A stretch of 64,000 nt of DNA, from positions 62,001 through 126,000 of the forward strand of contig NZ_JBNPXH010000016.1 of NCBI RefSeq assembly GCF_050433395.1, written 5' to 3'. The position numbers and the translations under genes were made by a program. The first letter of the stretch is position 1, and every line of letters begins with the position of its first letter. Of the stretch, positions 52,014 through 59,383 are shown one piece after another. Source of the stretch: Mobilitalea torta (GTDB taxonomy: Bacteria > Bacillota > Clostridia > Lachnospirales > Lachnospiraceae). Below the pieces are notes generated by a model. It worked only from the letters and a program-made list of their open reading frames with translations, did no database searches and had not been told where the DNA came from.

Positions 52014-53264
52014 TTATCCGTTTTTGTCATTTCTCAGCCGTTTGAACAATTCCATGCGGATATTTTCGTTGTCATATTTGCCGTTCAGAGTTTCATAAAC
52101 TGCGAAAACAGGCTCCTTTTCGTGAGCAATACTGTTATTTTGCAGCCACAATTCTATTTTTGCCCCGCCTATACGAATATCACCCAAACAATCATCCGGC
52201 AGCACAGCATATCGTCCCCCAGGAATGCGCAGGAGTTCCAAGCCGCTGTCATCAGGGAGATCGAAGTCCTCTCCGCATTCTACGCCGCACACACCAATAT
52301 CGTCATAAATACAAACATAAAATCTTTGCGCAGTTCGAAGCAGTGTCAGGTGCCGCTCCTGTAAAAAAGCCATAACTTTTTCCGCGGCTTTCCGCTCTGC
52401 GTTATATCCTTTCTCCCGTGAAATAATAAATGCTGTTTCGGAAACAGATAGAATGGCAATATGCTTTTCTGTTTTCCGCTTCTTAACGGGGAGGTATAAC
52501 TTCAATTTGCGCGGTATTCCGTTTTCAAAGAGATACTCTTCAAAATACCCTTTATCCGCTTCTTCAAACATACTGGCAGAAAGCCAGATGTTGTAGAGAT
52601 AGTTCCAGCCGTCGCTGATCTCCGGCTCGTTATAATTTACCACACAGGCGGCGTATAAATCTGTTTCGCCTGTGCCAACAGTTTCGGTCATTACTTCATA
52701 GCAGAACTGACCTCCGGTCTGCTGCCCATTCCGGCCGAAAACCCGGCCAGCGGTTTCACCCAATGCGGCAATCGCTTTATCCTCAATACCCATCAGGCAG
52801 GGATCGTAAAATTGTATGATTTTACATCTGGGTATGGTTTCTGTGCCGACCTTAACTGTAAGGCTGATTTTATTGACAGCAAAGGGATAAAAATAGAAAT
52901 AGGTATCTCTCTGTTGATATTCAAGCGGGGTCATACCAACAACGCTTTTGAATTGTTTGTGAAAAGCCTGTTGTGTTTGATAACCGCTTTCGTCCGCGAT
53001 GATGGCAAGGGGCAATACCGAGCATTTTATTTTTTCACAGGCGTTTGATATGCGGCGCTTTCGGATGTACTCTTTTATGGAATGGCCTGTACAGGCATAA
53101 AAATCCCGGTATAGCTGGCTTAGCGAGATATAATGCTGTCTGGCTATACTTTCGGGATGGAGCTCCTCCGATAAATGCTTTTCAATGTATGGAAGAACGG
53201 CACCGATGTAGCGAAGCTTATCCATTGCCGTGTATTTAGCGGTTTTTTTACCTGTGGTTATCAT
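52014..53264 (-). CDS. AraC-family regulator with GyrI-like effector domain
   Basis: 416 residues. The N-terminal ~120 residues hold an AraC HTH_18 domain (RQHYISLSQLYRDFYACTGHSIKEYIRKRRI and ADESGYQTQQAFHKQFKSVVGMTPLEYQQRD). A long effector-binding part follows, with two GyrI/BacTR-like halves (~145-270 and ~280-410; RFYVCIYDDIGVCGVECGEDF, RIPGGRYAVLPDDCLGDI), as in Rob-like or drug-sensing regulators. The ATG at 53264 is chosen; a GTG at 53285 and an ATG at 53222 are alternatives. It lies 24 bp behind the VOC gene in the same direction, so both probably form one unit, a common drug- or metabolite-response pairing. Confidence 0.8.
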   Translation of the reverse strand: MITTGKKTAKYTAMDKLRYIGAVLPYIEKHLSEELHPESIARQHYISLSQLYRDFYACTGHSIKEYIRKRRISNACEKIKCSVLPLAIIADESGYQTQQAFHKQFKSVVGMTPLEYQQRDTYFYFYPFAVNKISLTVKVGTETIPRCKIIQFYDPCLMGIEDKAIAALGETAGRVFGRNGQQTGGQFCYEVMTETVGTGETDLYAACVVNYNEPEISDGWNYLYNIWLSASMFEEADKGYFEEYLFENGIPRKLKLYLPVKKRKTEKHIAILSVSETAFIISREKGYNAERKAAEKVMAFLQERHLTLLRTAQRFYVCIYDDIGVCGVECGEDFDLPDDSGLELLRIPGGRYAVLPDDCLGDIRIGGAKIELWLQNNSIAHEKEPVFAVYETLNGKYDNENIRMELFKRLRNDKNG

Positions 53265-53288
53265 AATACGGCTGCCCTTTCTCACGGT

Positions 53289-53624
53289 CTACCCCTTTTG
53301 AGCAACAGCGATCTTGTTGCCGTCGGGGTCAGTGAACCAAAACGAGTATGCACCCCAGGGCTTTCTTTCCGGTGGCGAGATGATTTCAATGCCGGGGATT
53401 TCCCGCAGCAGCCGCTGGTATTCCGAATCCAGATCTGCGACAAAGCATTGTAACCAAATATTTTTCTCCTTTGCCATGGTCACCTCGCCCGGATCATAGA
53501 CGGCCATGTTACCGAAGCTGTAATGGCTGCCCTCTGCAAAGGGTTCTTCTTGCAGCACAATTTGATAAAATTCTGCAAGACGGGGTGCGTTATCTGTTAC
53601 AATACATATTCCTCCAAAGTTCAT
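53289..53624 (-). CDS. VOC-superfamily (glyoxalase/bleomycin-resistance-like) protein
   Basis: 111 residues from the ATG at 53624, preceded by GGGAGG; longer in-frame starts are not supported. One VOC module pair: MNFGGICIVTDNAPRLAEFYQIVLQEEP, then IWLQCFVADLDSEYQRLL, ISPPERKPWGAYSFWFTDPDGNKIAVAQ. It is the usual size for a small metal-dependent or binding VOC protein, but the reaction cannot be named. It is first in a unit with the AraC-type regulator and diverges from the ABC transporter pair. Confidence 0.85.
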   Translation of the reverse strand: MNFGGICIVTDNAPRLAEFYQIVLQEEPFAEGSHYSFGNMAVYDPGEVTMAKEKNIWLQCFVADLDSEYQRLLREIPGIEIISPPERKPWGAYSFWFTDPDGNKIAVAQKG

Positions 53625-53850
53625 ATGGACATTTCCTCCCGCGCCGATGCTGTCCCGGCGGCTGTTTTTTGTTTGTCTTACCTTTCCTATTCTACTATGA
53701 CGAGGATCAATTTTCAATGAAATACGGTAAAAAAGGTGCAGGTTTTCACCATGTACAATCCCTCCTCCCTGCACTTACGAAGTCCGCAACAGTAACCTCT
53801 CTTTCCGCCTGACATATAATACTGTATAAGCAAATATGGAGGAAATAGCG

Positions 53851-54627
53851 ATGGGCGAGCTATTAAAAATTGATCATCTCAGTTACACCTATCATAGCCT
53901 CGAGGGAGAAACACCGGCATTATTCGATGTTTCTTTTCATGTAACGGATGGCGAGTTCGTGAGTATTGTAGGACCCAGCGGCTGCGGCAAATCCACGCTT
54001 CTTTCGTTAATAGCAGGGTTGATCGAGCCGGGCAGCGGATTTATATATATCAATGGAAGGGATTTAAAATCCTCCGGTAAAAATATAGGTTACATGCTTC
54101 AAAGAGACCAGCTGCTGGATTGGCGCAATACCTTGAAAAATGTCACCCTGGGTCTGGAAATACAGCATAAGCTGTCGGATAACAGTTATGTTCAAATAAA
54201 CGAACTGCTGGATACTTATGGCCTGATCACCTTTCAGAATTCCTACCCCTCCGAATTGTCCGGCGGAATGAGACAGCGGGCAGCCTTAATCCGGACTCTT
54301 CTTCTGGAACCGGATATTCTGCTGCTGGATGAACCCTTTTCCGCCCTGGACTATCAGACGCGCCTTGAGGTGGCCGATGATATCTGGGGTATCATTCGCA
54401 AAGAGAAGAAGACAGCCATCCTTATCACCCATGATATAGCGGAAGCCGTGAGCATGGGTGACCGGGTCATTGTACTCTCCTCCCGTCCCGGCACGGTAAA
54501 GAGTATCATTGATATCAACCTGTCCATTCCGGACAGAACCCCCTTTACCTCCCGAAGCGCGCCTGAGTTCCAGAAATATTTTAACTTAATATGGAAGGAG
54601 TTAACTCATCATGAGCAGGAAGCATAG
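53851..54627 (+). CDS. ABC transporter ATP-binding protein, SsuB/TauB type
   Basis: 258 residues from the ATG at 53851, which has GGAGG nine bases upstream; the ATG at 53836 overlaps that ribosome site. Walker A GPSGCGKST, Q-loop YMLQRDQLLDWRN, signature LSGGMRQR, Walker B DILLLDEPF, H-loop LITHDIAEA. The QRDQLLDWR stretch is typical of nitrate/sulfonate/taurine-family (SsuB/TauB, ThiZ-like) importers. The permease gene overlaps by 17 bases. A TATAAT at 53815-53820 lies just upstream but its -35 is poor. Confidence 0.9.
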   Translation: MGELLKIDHLSYTYHSLEGETPALFDVSFHVTDGEFVSIVGPSGCGKSTLLSLIAGLIEPGSGFIYINGRDLKSSGKNIGYMLQRDQLLDWRNTLKNVTLGLEIQHKLSDNSYVQINELLDTYGLITFQNSYPSELSGGMRQRAALIRTLLLEPDILLLDEPFSALDYQTRLEVADDIWGIIRKEKKTAILITHDIAEAVSMGDRVIVLSSRPGTVKSIIDINLSIPDRTPFTSRSAPEFQKYFNLIWKELTHHEQEA

Positions 54628-55435
54628 ACAAGTCGAAAGCAAAAGCTTGAATGTTTCCGCAGCCCAGCAGGAATATATCAGAAAGCATAGGCTTCAACGC
54701 CGGCGGGTTCGTTTCTGCCAGTTTCTGATTCTCATCAGCTTTATAGCATCCTGGGAGCTTACGGCAAGGCTGGGAATCCTGAATTCCTTCGTTTTCTCCA
54801 GCCCCTCAAGGATTATAAAAACCGTCCTGGACATGACCGTCAGCGGCCAGCTTCTCTATCATGTAGGGATCACACTGCTGGAAACATTGGGAAGCTTTTT
54901 TTTAGTAAATGTATTGGGAATTATCATCGCGATTATTCTTTGGTGGAATGACAGCATCTCCAAGGTGCTGGAACCCTACCTGATTGTTCTTAACAGCCTG
55001 CCCAAATCGGCGCTGGCACCGGTATTCATCGTATGGCTGGGGAACAATATAAAAACAATCATCGTTGCCGCTGTCTCCGTTGCCATCTTCGGAACGGTAA
55101 TCTCCCTCCATTCCGTTTTTAAGGAAATGGAGGAGGATAAGATCAAATTAATTTATACTCTGGGAGGGAAAAAGAGGGATGTGCTGTTCAAAGTAATCCT
55201 TCCCGGAAATGTTCCGTCCATCATCAGTCAGATGAAGGTAAATATCGGGCTTTCCCTGGTGGGTGTCATCATCGGAGAATTCCTTGCCGCCAAAGCAGGA
55301 CTGGGTTATCTCATTATCTATGGAAGCCAGGTCTTCAAGCTTGACTGGGTAATCATGTCCATCGTGATTCTCTGTATTGTCGCAACAGGACTGTATAAGC
55401 TCCTGACCTATTTTGAGAAGAAAGTAAGCCGGTAG
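54611..55435 (+). CDS. ABC transporter permease, SsuC/TauC type
   Basis: 274 residues. A basic N-terminus (~1-32) precedes about six membrane helices. FQSISAWELTARLGILN-like start (SFIASWELTARLGILNSFVFSSPSRI), SLPKSALAPVFIVWLGN (family loop) and an EAA-like region IYTLGGKKRDVLFKVILPGNVPSII identify the family. It overlaps the ATPase gene. No binding-protein gene lies on either side, although this importer class needs one; it must be elsewhere or the system is incomplete. A hairpin terminator follows 16 bp after the stop. Confidence 0.9.
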   Translation: MSRKHRQVESKSLNVSAAQQEYIRKHRLQRRRVRFCQFLILISFIASWELTARLGILNSFVFSSPSRIIKTVLDMTVSGQLLYHVGITLLETLGSFFLVNVLGIIIAIILWWNDSISKVLEPYLIVLNSLPKSALAPVFIVWLGNNIKTIIVAAVSVAIFGTVISLHSVFKEMEEDKIKLIYTLGGKKRDVLFKVILPGNVPSIISQMKVNIGLSLVGVIIGEFLAAKAGLGYLIIYGSQVFKLDWVIMSIVILCIVATGLYKLLTYFEKKVSR

Positions 55436-55451
55436 TATAGAAGCGCCATCC

Positions 55452-55490
55452 AACCGCCAGTCAAAGGAAGATTATTTGATTGGTGGTTTT
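55452..55490 (+). terminator. Terminator of the TauT-type ABC pair
   Basis: AACCGCCAGTCAAA (55452-55465) pairs with TTTGATTGGTGGTT (55475-55488), 14 bp including two wobbles, with a 9-base loop and a short TTTT run overlapping the stem end. Confidence 0.65.
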
Positions 55491-55572
55491 GGGTGCGCCC
55501 GGCAGCTTTATTCTGCTAAAATTAAAAAGTTTCTGCATATCTGTTTATAAATCGAGAAATATCTGTCAGTTT

Positions 55573-55634
55573 TGTGAATAACTTCTCATTTTTCTTCTAT
55601 TTATCCACACTATCAACATTCTGCTGTGGATAAA
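55573..55634. promoter_or_regulatory. Cluster of three consensus DnaA boxes
   Basis: TTATNCACA matches: TGTGAATAA (55573-55581, minus), TTATCCACA (55601-55609, plus) and TGTGGATAA (55625-55633, minus), all perfect, in AT-rich DNA. The last two form a 10-bp inverted pair with a 15-bp spacer. No dnaA or dnaN is nearby, so it is not the usual oriC; a DnaA-titration or DnaA-regulated site is possible. It lies in the 297-bp gap before a small gene. Confidence 0.55.
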
Positions 55635-55732
55635 TGGCAATTAATGTTATTCTATGAATAATAATTCCATATGGTCACTTTTCGTATTCTTTTTAGGAAG
55701 CTGCAAATACTAATTTCGGAGGTGATTATAGT

Positions 55733-55951
55733 ATGGATCCTATATCGTTTACATCGGCAGCAGCTTATCCGACATTTCTTCCGACCTATGGTTATTTCTT
55801 TGCACCGGGAATTTTCCTGAATGAGATGGAGGGAAACAATTATTTGTCTTCCCTGGACTCCGATACGAGAGACTATGTTCTGAAGCATACCGATGAATTT
55901 CGCTCGCGGCAGGATATTGAAGATTGTGTCAGCAAATTGCGGAACGGATAA
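55733..55951 (+). CDS. Small hypothetical protein, 72 residues
   Basis: 72 residues with a strong GGAGGTGAT site six bases before the ATG, which supports translation. The N-terminal half is aromatic and Pro/Ala-rich (AAAYPTFLPTYGYFFAPGIFLNEME); the C-terminal half is a charged helix (LSSLDSDTRDYVLKHTDEFRSRQDIEDCVSKL). There is no signal peptide or clear membrane helix. I do not recognise a family. It stands alone between a DnaA-box cluster and a large inverted repeat. Confidence 0.65.
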   Translation: MDPISFTSAAAYPTFLPTYGYFFAPGIFLNEMEGNNYLSSLDSDTRDYVLKHTDEFRSRQDIEDCVSKLRNG

Positions 55952-55959
55952 AAAAGAGT

Positions 55960-56094
55960 AACAATTCAGCCCGGCGGCAGTCCGGCAGATCCCTTTTACT
56001 TGCAATCGTGTGTTCAAAGCGCTCCGCTTCACAAGATACACTCAGATGGTCAGCGTAAAAGGGACCTGCCGGACTGCCGCCGGGCTGAACTGTT
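55960..56094. repeat. 40-bp near-perfect inverted repeat with 55-bp loop
   Basis: Arms 55960-55999 and 56055-56094 are complementary at 38 of 40 positions and GC-rich in the middle (CAGCCCGGCGGCAGTCCGG). The element lies between the 72-residue gene and the gcv promoter. It is far longer than a terminator needs, has no U-run, and resembles a MITE or a stable structured RNA. No target-site duplication is obvious. Confidence 0.8.
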
Positions 56095-56119
56095 ATGGAT
56101 CTTTCATTCTTCCCATGCA

Positions 56120-56148
56120 TTGACTTTATCCCGTTCAGATATTATAAT
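56120..56148 (+). promoter_or_regulatory. Promoter of the glycine cleavage operon
   Basis: -35 TTGACT (56120-56125), 17-bp spacer, perfect -10 TATAAT (56143-56148). Transcription would start near 56155, about 40 bp before the riboswitch. Confidence 0.85.
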
Positions 56149-56194
56149 GAGGTTATGGATATAAGCACCAGCTTATAGAAATAAAGGAATAAGG

Positions 56195-56365
56195 TCGGAC
56201 GAAGGATTGGGGAGAGACCGCCGGAAGGAGGCGGCGCCGAAGGGGAATGCGAAAACTCTCAGGCAGAAGGACCGGGTCTGGACGATACTCTGGAAAGCGA
56301 TTTGGCACCGAAGAAGCAATCCTCTGTCTTGCAGGAGCGGGGGAGAATCTTTCAGGTAAATCAAC
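56195..56365 (+). ncRNA. Tandem glycine riboswitch
   Basis: The first aptamer has the conserved GGGGAGAGACCG, GGCGCCGAAGGGG and CTCTCAGGCAGAAGGACCG blocks. The linker and second aptamer follow with ACTCTGGAAAGCGA, GGCACCGAAGAAGCAA and GGGGGAGAATCTTTCAGGTA. This two-aptamer arrangement before gcvT is the classic glycine ON switch of Firmicutes. Its downstream terminator (56370-56400) forms the expression platform. Confidence 0.95.
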
Positions 56366-56369
56366 AGAG

Positions 56370-56400
56370 GCGTATTGATTCGTTCAGTACGCTTTTTTTT
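56370..56400 (+). terminator. Intrinsic terminator of the glycine riboswitch
   Basis: A 9-bp stem (56370-56378 with 56384-56392, one G-U), loop TTCGT, and a run of eight T. It lies 5 bp after aptamer 2 and 64 bp before gcvT, as expected for glycine-controlled antitermination. Confidence 0.9.
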
Positions 56401-56463
56401 GTTCCATTTTATCAAAAAAATGCGTTCGGCGAAGTAAAAATAAAAGCAAAATGGGAGGTTGCA

Positions 56464-57594
56464 ATGGAAAGGAAGACTCAGCTTTATGATTGTCATGTGA
56501 AAGCGGGAGGGAAGATGGTTCCCTTTGCCGGATATCTGCTGCCGGTGCAGTACGATACCGGCGTGATTGCAGAGCATATGGCGGTGAGAACCGGTGCGGG
56601 CTTATTTGACGTATCCCACATGGGGGAGGTTCTGCTGAAAGGGAAGGACGCTCTGAAAAATGTCCAGAACCTGGTCAGCAATGACTGCGGACATATGTAT
56701 GACGGGCAGGTGAAGTACAGCCCCATGTGCAATGAAAGCGGCGGAGTGGTGGATGATCTTCTGGTCTATCAGAAGAATCCCCAGGAATATCTGATTGTAA
56801 TCAATGCGGCGAACCGCCATAAGGATGTGGAGTGGATGAAAGCCCATCTCATGGATGAGGCGGAGTTCACCGATATCTCCGACGAGGTCTCCCAGCTGGC
56901 AATTCAGGGGCCCAGGGCGAAGGAAATACTATGTAAGCTGGCCAGGGAAGAGGAGCTTCCGGTCAAATATTATAGCTTCCGGGAAAATGTCCCGGTAGGG
57001 GGAATTTCCTGCCTGATCTCAAGAACCGGGTACACCGGTGAGGACGGCTATGAGCTCTACTGCGGGAATGAGGATGCGGTAAAATTATGGGAACTGCTGT
57101 TGGAGGCCGGGAATTATGATCTGGAGAATAATACAAAGCTGGCCGGTTCTGCGGAGGATTATGTTCTAATTCCCTGCGGGCTGGGAGCGAGGGATACGCT
57201 GCGCCTTGAAGCGGCGATGCCCTTGTACGGACATGAGATGGATGATACCATCTCGCCTCTGGAGACGGGACTGGGCTTTGCGGTGAAGCTGGAGAAAGAG
57301 AGCTTTATCGGCAAGGAAGGCATCCTGGCAAGAGGGGAGCCGACCAGAACCAGAGTGGGCTTGAATATCACCGGCAGAGGCATTGCCCGAGAGGCCTGCC
57401 CGATCTATTCCGGAGACAGATCCATAGGAATCACTACATCGGGAACCCATTGTCCCTATCTGGGGCATCCCGTTGCCATGGCTTTGGTTGATACCGCCTT
57501 CGGTGAACCGGGAACCCAGGTGGAGGTGGAGGTCCGGGGCAGAAGAATTGCCGCGGAAGTAGTTGTTTTGCCTTTTTATAAGAGGGCAAAATAA
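56464..57594 (+). CDS. gcvT: Glycine cleavage system T protein (aminomethyltransferase)
   Basis: 376 residues from the ATG at 56464 with GGGAGG seven bases upstream; an in-frame ATG at 56302 falls inside the riboswitch and is rejected. Family marks: MVPFAGYLLPVQY, GLFDVSHMGEV, DDLLVYQ, LAIQGPRAKEIL, ISRTGYTGEDGYELY, LIPCGLGARDTLRLEAAMPLYGHEM and the C-terminal ITSGTHCPYLG-like segment. It transfers the methylene group from aminomethyl-GcvH to tetrahydrofolate and releases ammonia. First gene of gcvT-gcvH-gcvPA-gcvPB-lplA-lpd. Confidence 0.96.
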   Translation: MERKTQLYDCHVKAGGKMVPFAGYLLPVQYDTGVIAEHMAVRTGAGLFDVSHMGEVLLKGKDALKNVQNLVSNDCGHMYDGQVKYSPMCNESGGVVDDLLVYQKNPQEYLIVINAANRHKDVEWMKAHLMDEAEFTDISDEVSQLAIQGPRAKEILCKLAREEELPVKYYSFRENVPVGGISCLISRTGYTGEDGYELYCGNEDAVKLWELLLEAGNYDLENNTKLAGSAEDYVLIPCGLGARDTLRLEAAMPLYGHEMDDTISPLETGLGFAVKLEKESFIGKEGILARGEPTRTRVGLNITGRGIAREACPIYSGDRSIGITTSGTHCPYLGHPVAMALVDTAFGEPGTQVEVEVRGRRIAAEVVVLPFYKRAK

Positions 57595-57675
57595 GAAGCA
57601 GGACATTATTGGGATAGGATGTAATAAGAAAATATATAAAATAATATATAAAATAATAAATGGGAGGTATTGATT

Positions 57676-58038
57676 ATGAAGGAATTTATGTATTTAAAAT
57701 CGCATGAATGGGCATGTTTTACCGACGACACAACAGCAAAGGTGGGAATATCTGATTATGCCCAGAAGCAGCTGGGAGATCTGGTATTTGTCAATCTGCC
57801 GGAGGTCGGAGACGAAGTGACTGCCGGAGAAGAATTTGCCGATGTGGAATCCGTTAAAGCGGTATCCGGGGTATACAGCCCGGTATCCGGTGTAGTCAAG
57901 GCCATTAATGAGGAGCTTTTGGATCATCCGGAGTTAATTAATGAAGATGCCTATGGCGCCTGGTTTATTGAGGTAGAGGATATCACCGACAGAGGAGATC
58001 TGTTGTCAGAGAAGGAATACAAAGAGCTTAATTCATAA
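57676..58038 (+). CDS. gcvH: Glycine cleavage system H protein
   Basis: 120 residues from the ATG at 57676 (GGGAGGT eight bases upstream); a TTG at 57670 is weaker. KSHEWACF at the start, YAQKQLGDLVFVNLPEVGDEV, the lipoylation lysine in DVESVKAVSGVYSP, and GAWFIEVE near the end. The lipoyl arm carries the aminomethyl group between P, T and L proteins. It is slightly shorter than the common ~127 residues but has all key parts. The lipoate ligase needed to load it is encoded three genes downstream. Confidence 0.96.
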   Translation: MKEFMYLKSHEWACFTDDTTAKVGISDYAQKQLGDLVFVNLPEVGDEVTAGEEFADVESVKAVSGVYSPVSGVVKAINEELLDHPELINEDAYGAWFIEVEDITDRGDLLSEKEYKELNS

Positions 58039-58051
58039 GGGGGATACCGAT

Positions 58052-59383
58052 ATGGGCACCTATGTACCAAATACATCACAGGAACAGCGGGAAATGCTCC
58101 AGGCCATTGGAATGGAAAGCGTTCGTGAGCTGTTCCATACCGTTCCGGAGGAAGTGTACCTGAAGGATGCGCTGAAGCTGGAGAAGGGCCTCTCTGAATT
58201 CGAGGTCAGAAACAGGATGACCCGGATAGCAGACAGGAATACGGTATTCCAGTCCATTTTCCGCGGAGCCGGAGCATACCGTCATTATATTCCCTCCATC
58301 GTCAGCCAGATTACTTCCAAAGAAGAATTTATGACAGCATATACTCCCTATCAGGCTGAAATCAGCCAGGGAATCCTTCAGTCCATCTTTGAGTATCAGA
58401 CCATGATCTGTGAGCTGACCGGAATGGAGGTATCCAACGCCTCGGTTTATGACGGCGCCACGGCAGCGGCGGAAGCGATAATCATGTGCCAGGAGAGAAA
58501 CCGGAAGAAAGCGCTGATCTCCGCTGCTGTCCATCCCCAGACCATGGAGACGGTAAAAACTTATTGCTGCGGAACAGACATGGAAGTCGTTGTGGTTCCC
58601 GCAAAGGAAGGGCGGACGGATCTGGAAAGCCTGAAGTCCATGGCGGATGACCAGACGGCCTGTGTTCTGATCCAGCAGCCGAATTTCTACGGATTATTAG
58701 AGGACGGGGATGCGGTGGGCGCAATCACTGCCGGAACCCAGGTCAAATACATCATGAGCTGCTATCCCATTTCCCTTGGACTATTAAAAACACCCAGAGA
58801 ATATGGGGCGGACATCGCAATCGGTGAGGGGCAGCCCCTGGGCATTCCGCTGTCCTTCGGCGGGCCCTATCTGGGCTATATGGCGACGACGGAGAAGCTC
58901 ATGAGAAGACTTCCCGGGCGAATTGCCGGAGAGACCGTGGACGCGAAGGGGAACCGGGCCTATGTACTGACTCTTCAGGCGCGGGAGCAGCATATCCGCA
59001 GGGAGAAAGCCTCCAGCAACATCTGTTCCAACCAGGCGCTGTGCGCCATGACGGCGGCGGTATACCTGGATGCCATGGGGCAGCAGGGATTGGAGCAGGC
59101 GGCCCGCTTGTCCATGTCCAAGGCTCATTATCTGGCAGAGCAGATCTGCCGTCTGGAAGGCTTTTCAATGAAATATCCGGGAGAATATTTCAACGAGTTT
59201 GTAACGGATTTTACCGGAAATGTGGATAACTTACTGGCAGGACTTGCAGAGCGTGGAATTCTGGGAGGATATCCTCTGGAGGGAGAGTGCAGCGGAGCAA
59301 TCCTGTGGTGTACGACGGAGATGAATACCAGGGAAGAGATGGATGCCTTAATTCATGCCATGAAGGAGGTGCTTGGACAATGA
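58052..59383 (+). CDS. gcvPA: Glycine dehydrogenase (decarboxylating) subunit 1
   Basis: 443 residues, the alpha half of split P protein. N-terminal MGTYVPNTSQEQREMLQAIGMESVRELF, RGAGAYRHYIPSIVSQI, YTPYQAEISQGILQSIFEYQTMICELTGMEVSNAS and GEGQPLGIPLSFGGPYLG are typical. With GcvPB it binds PLP and decarboxylates glycine. The stop overlaps the gcvPB start (ATGA). GGGGGA precedes the ATG. Confidence 0.96.
   Translation: MGTYVPNTSQEQREMLQAIGMESVRELFHTVPEEVYLKDALKLEKGLSEFEVRNRMTRIADRNTVFQSIFRGAGAYRHYIPSIVSQITSKEEFMTAYTPYQAEISQGILQSIFEYQTMICELTGMEVSNASVYDGATAAAEAIIMCQERNRKKALISAAVHPQTMETVKTYCCGTDMEVVVVPAKEGRTDLESLKSMADDQTACVLIQQPNFYGLLEDGDAVGAITAGTQVKYIMSCYPISLGLLKTPREYGADIAIGEGQPLGIPLSFGGPYLGYMATTEKLMRRLPGRIAGETVDAKGNRAYVLTLQAREQHIRREKASSNICSNQALCAMTAAVYLDAMGQQGLEQAARLSMSKAHYLAEQICRLEGFSMKYPGEYFNEFVTDFTGNVDNLLAGLAERGILGGYPLEGECSGAILWCTTEMNTREEMDALIHAMKEVLGQ

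Noticed and set aside
55573..55634. Chromosomal oriC
   Set aside because: DnaA boxes are present but dnaA, dnaN, recF, gyrB, rpmH or parAB are not nearby, and only three boxes occur.
56302..56463. 54-residue N-terminal extension of gcvT
   Set aside because: It would be translated from inside the glycine riboswitch and its terminator; the ATG at 56464 has a proper ribosome site and matches family length.
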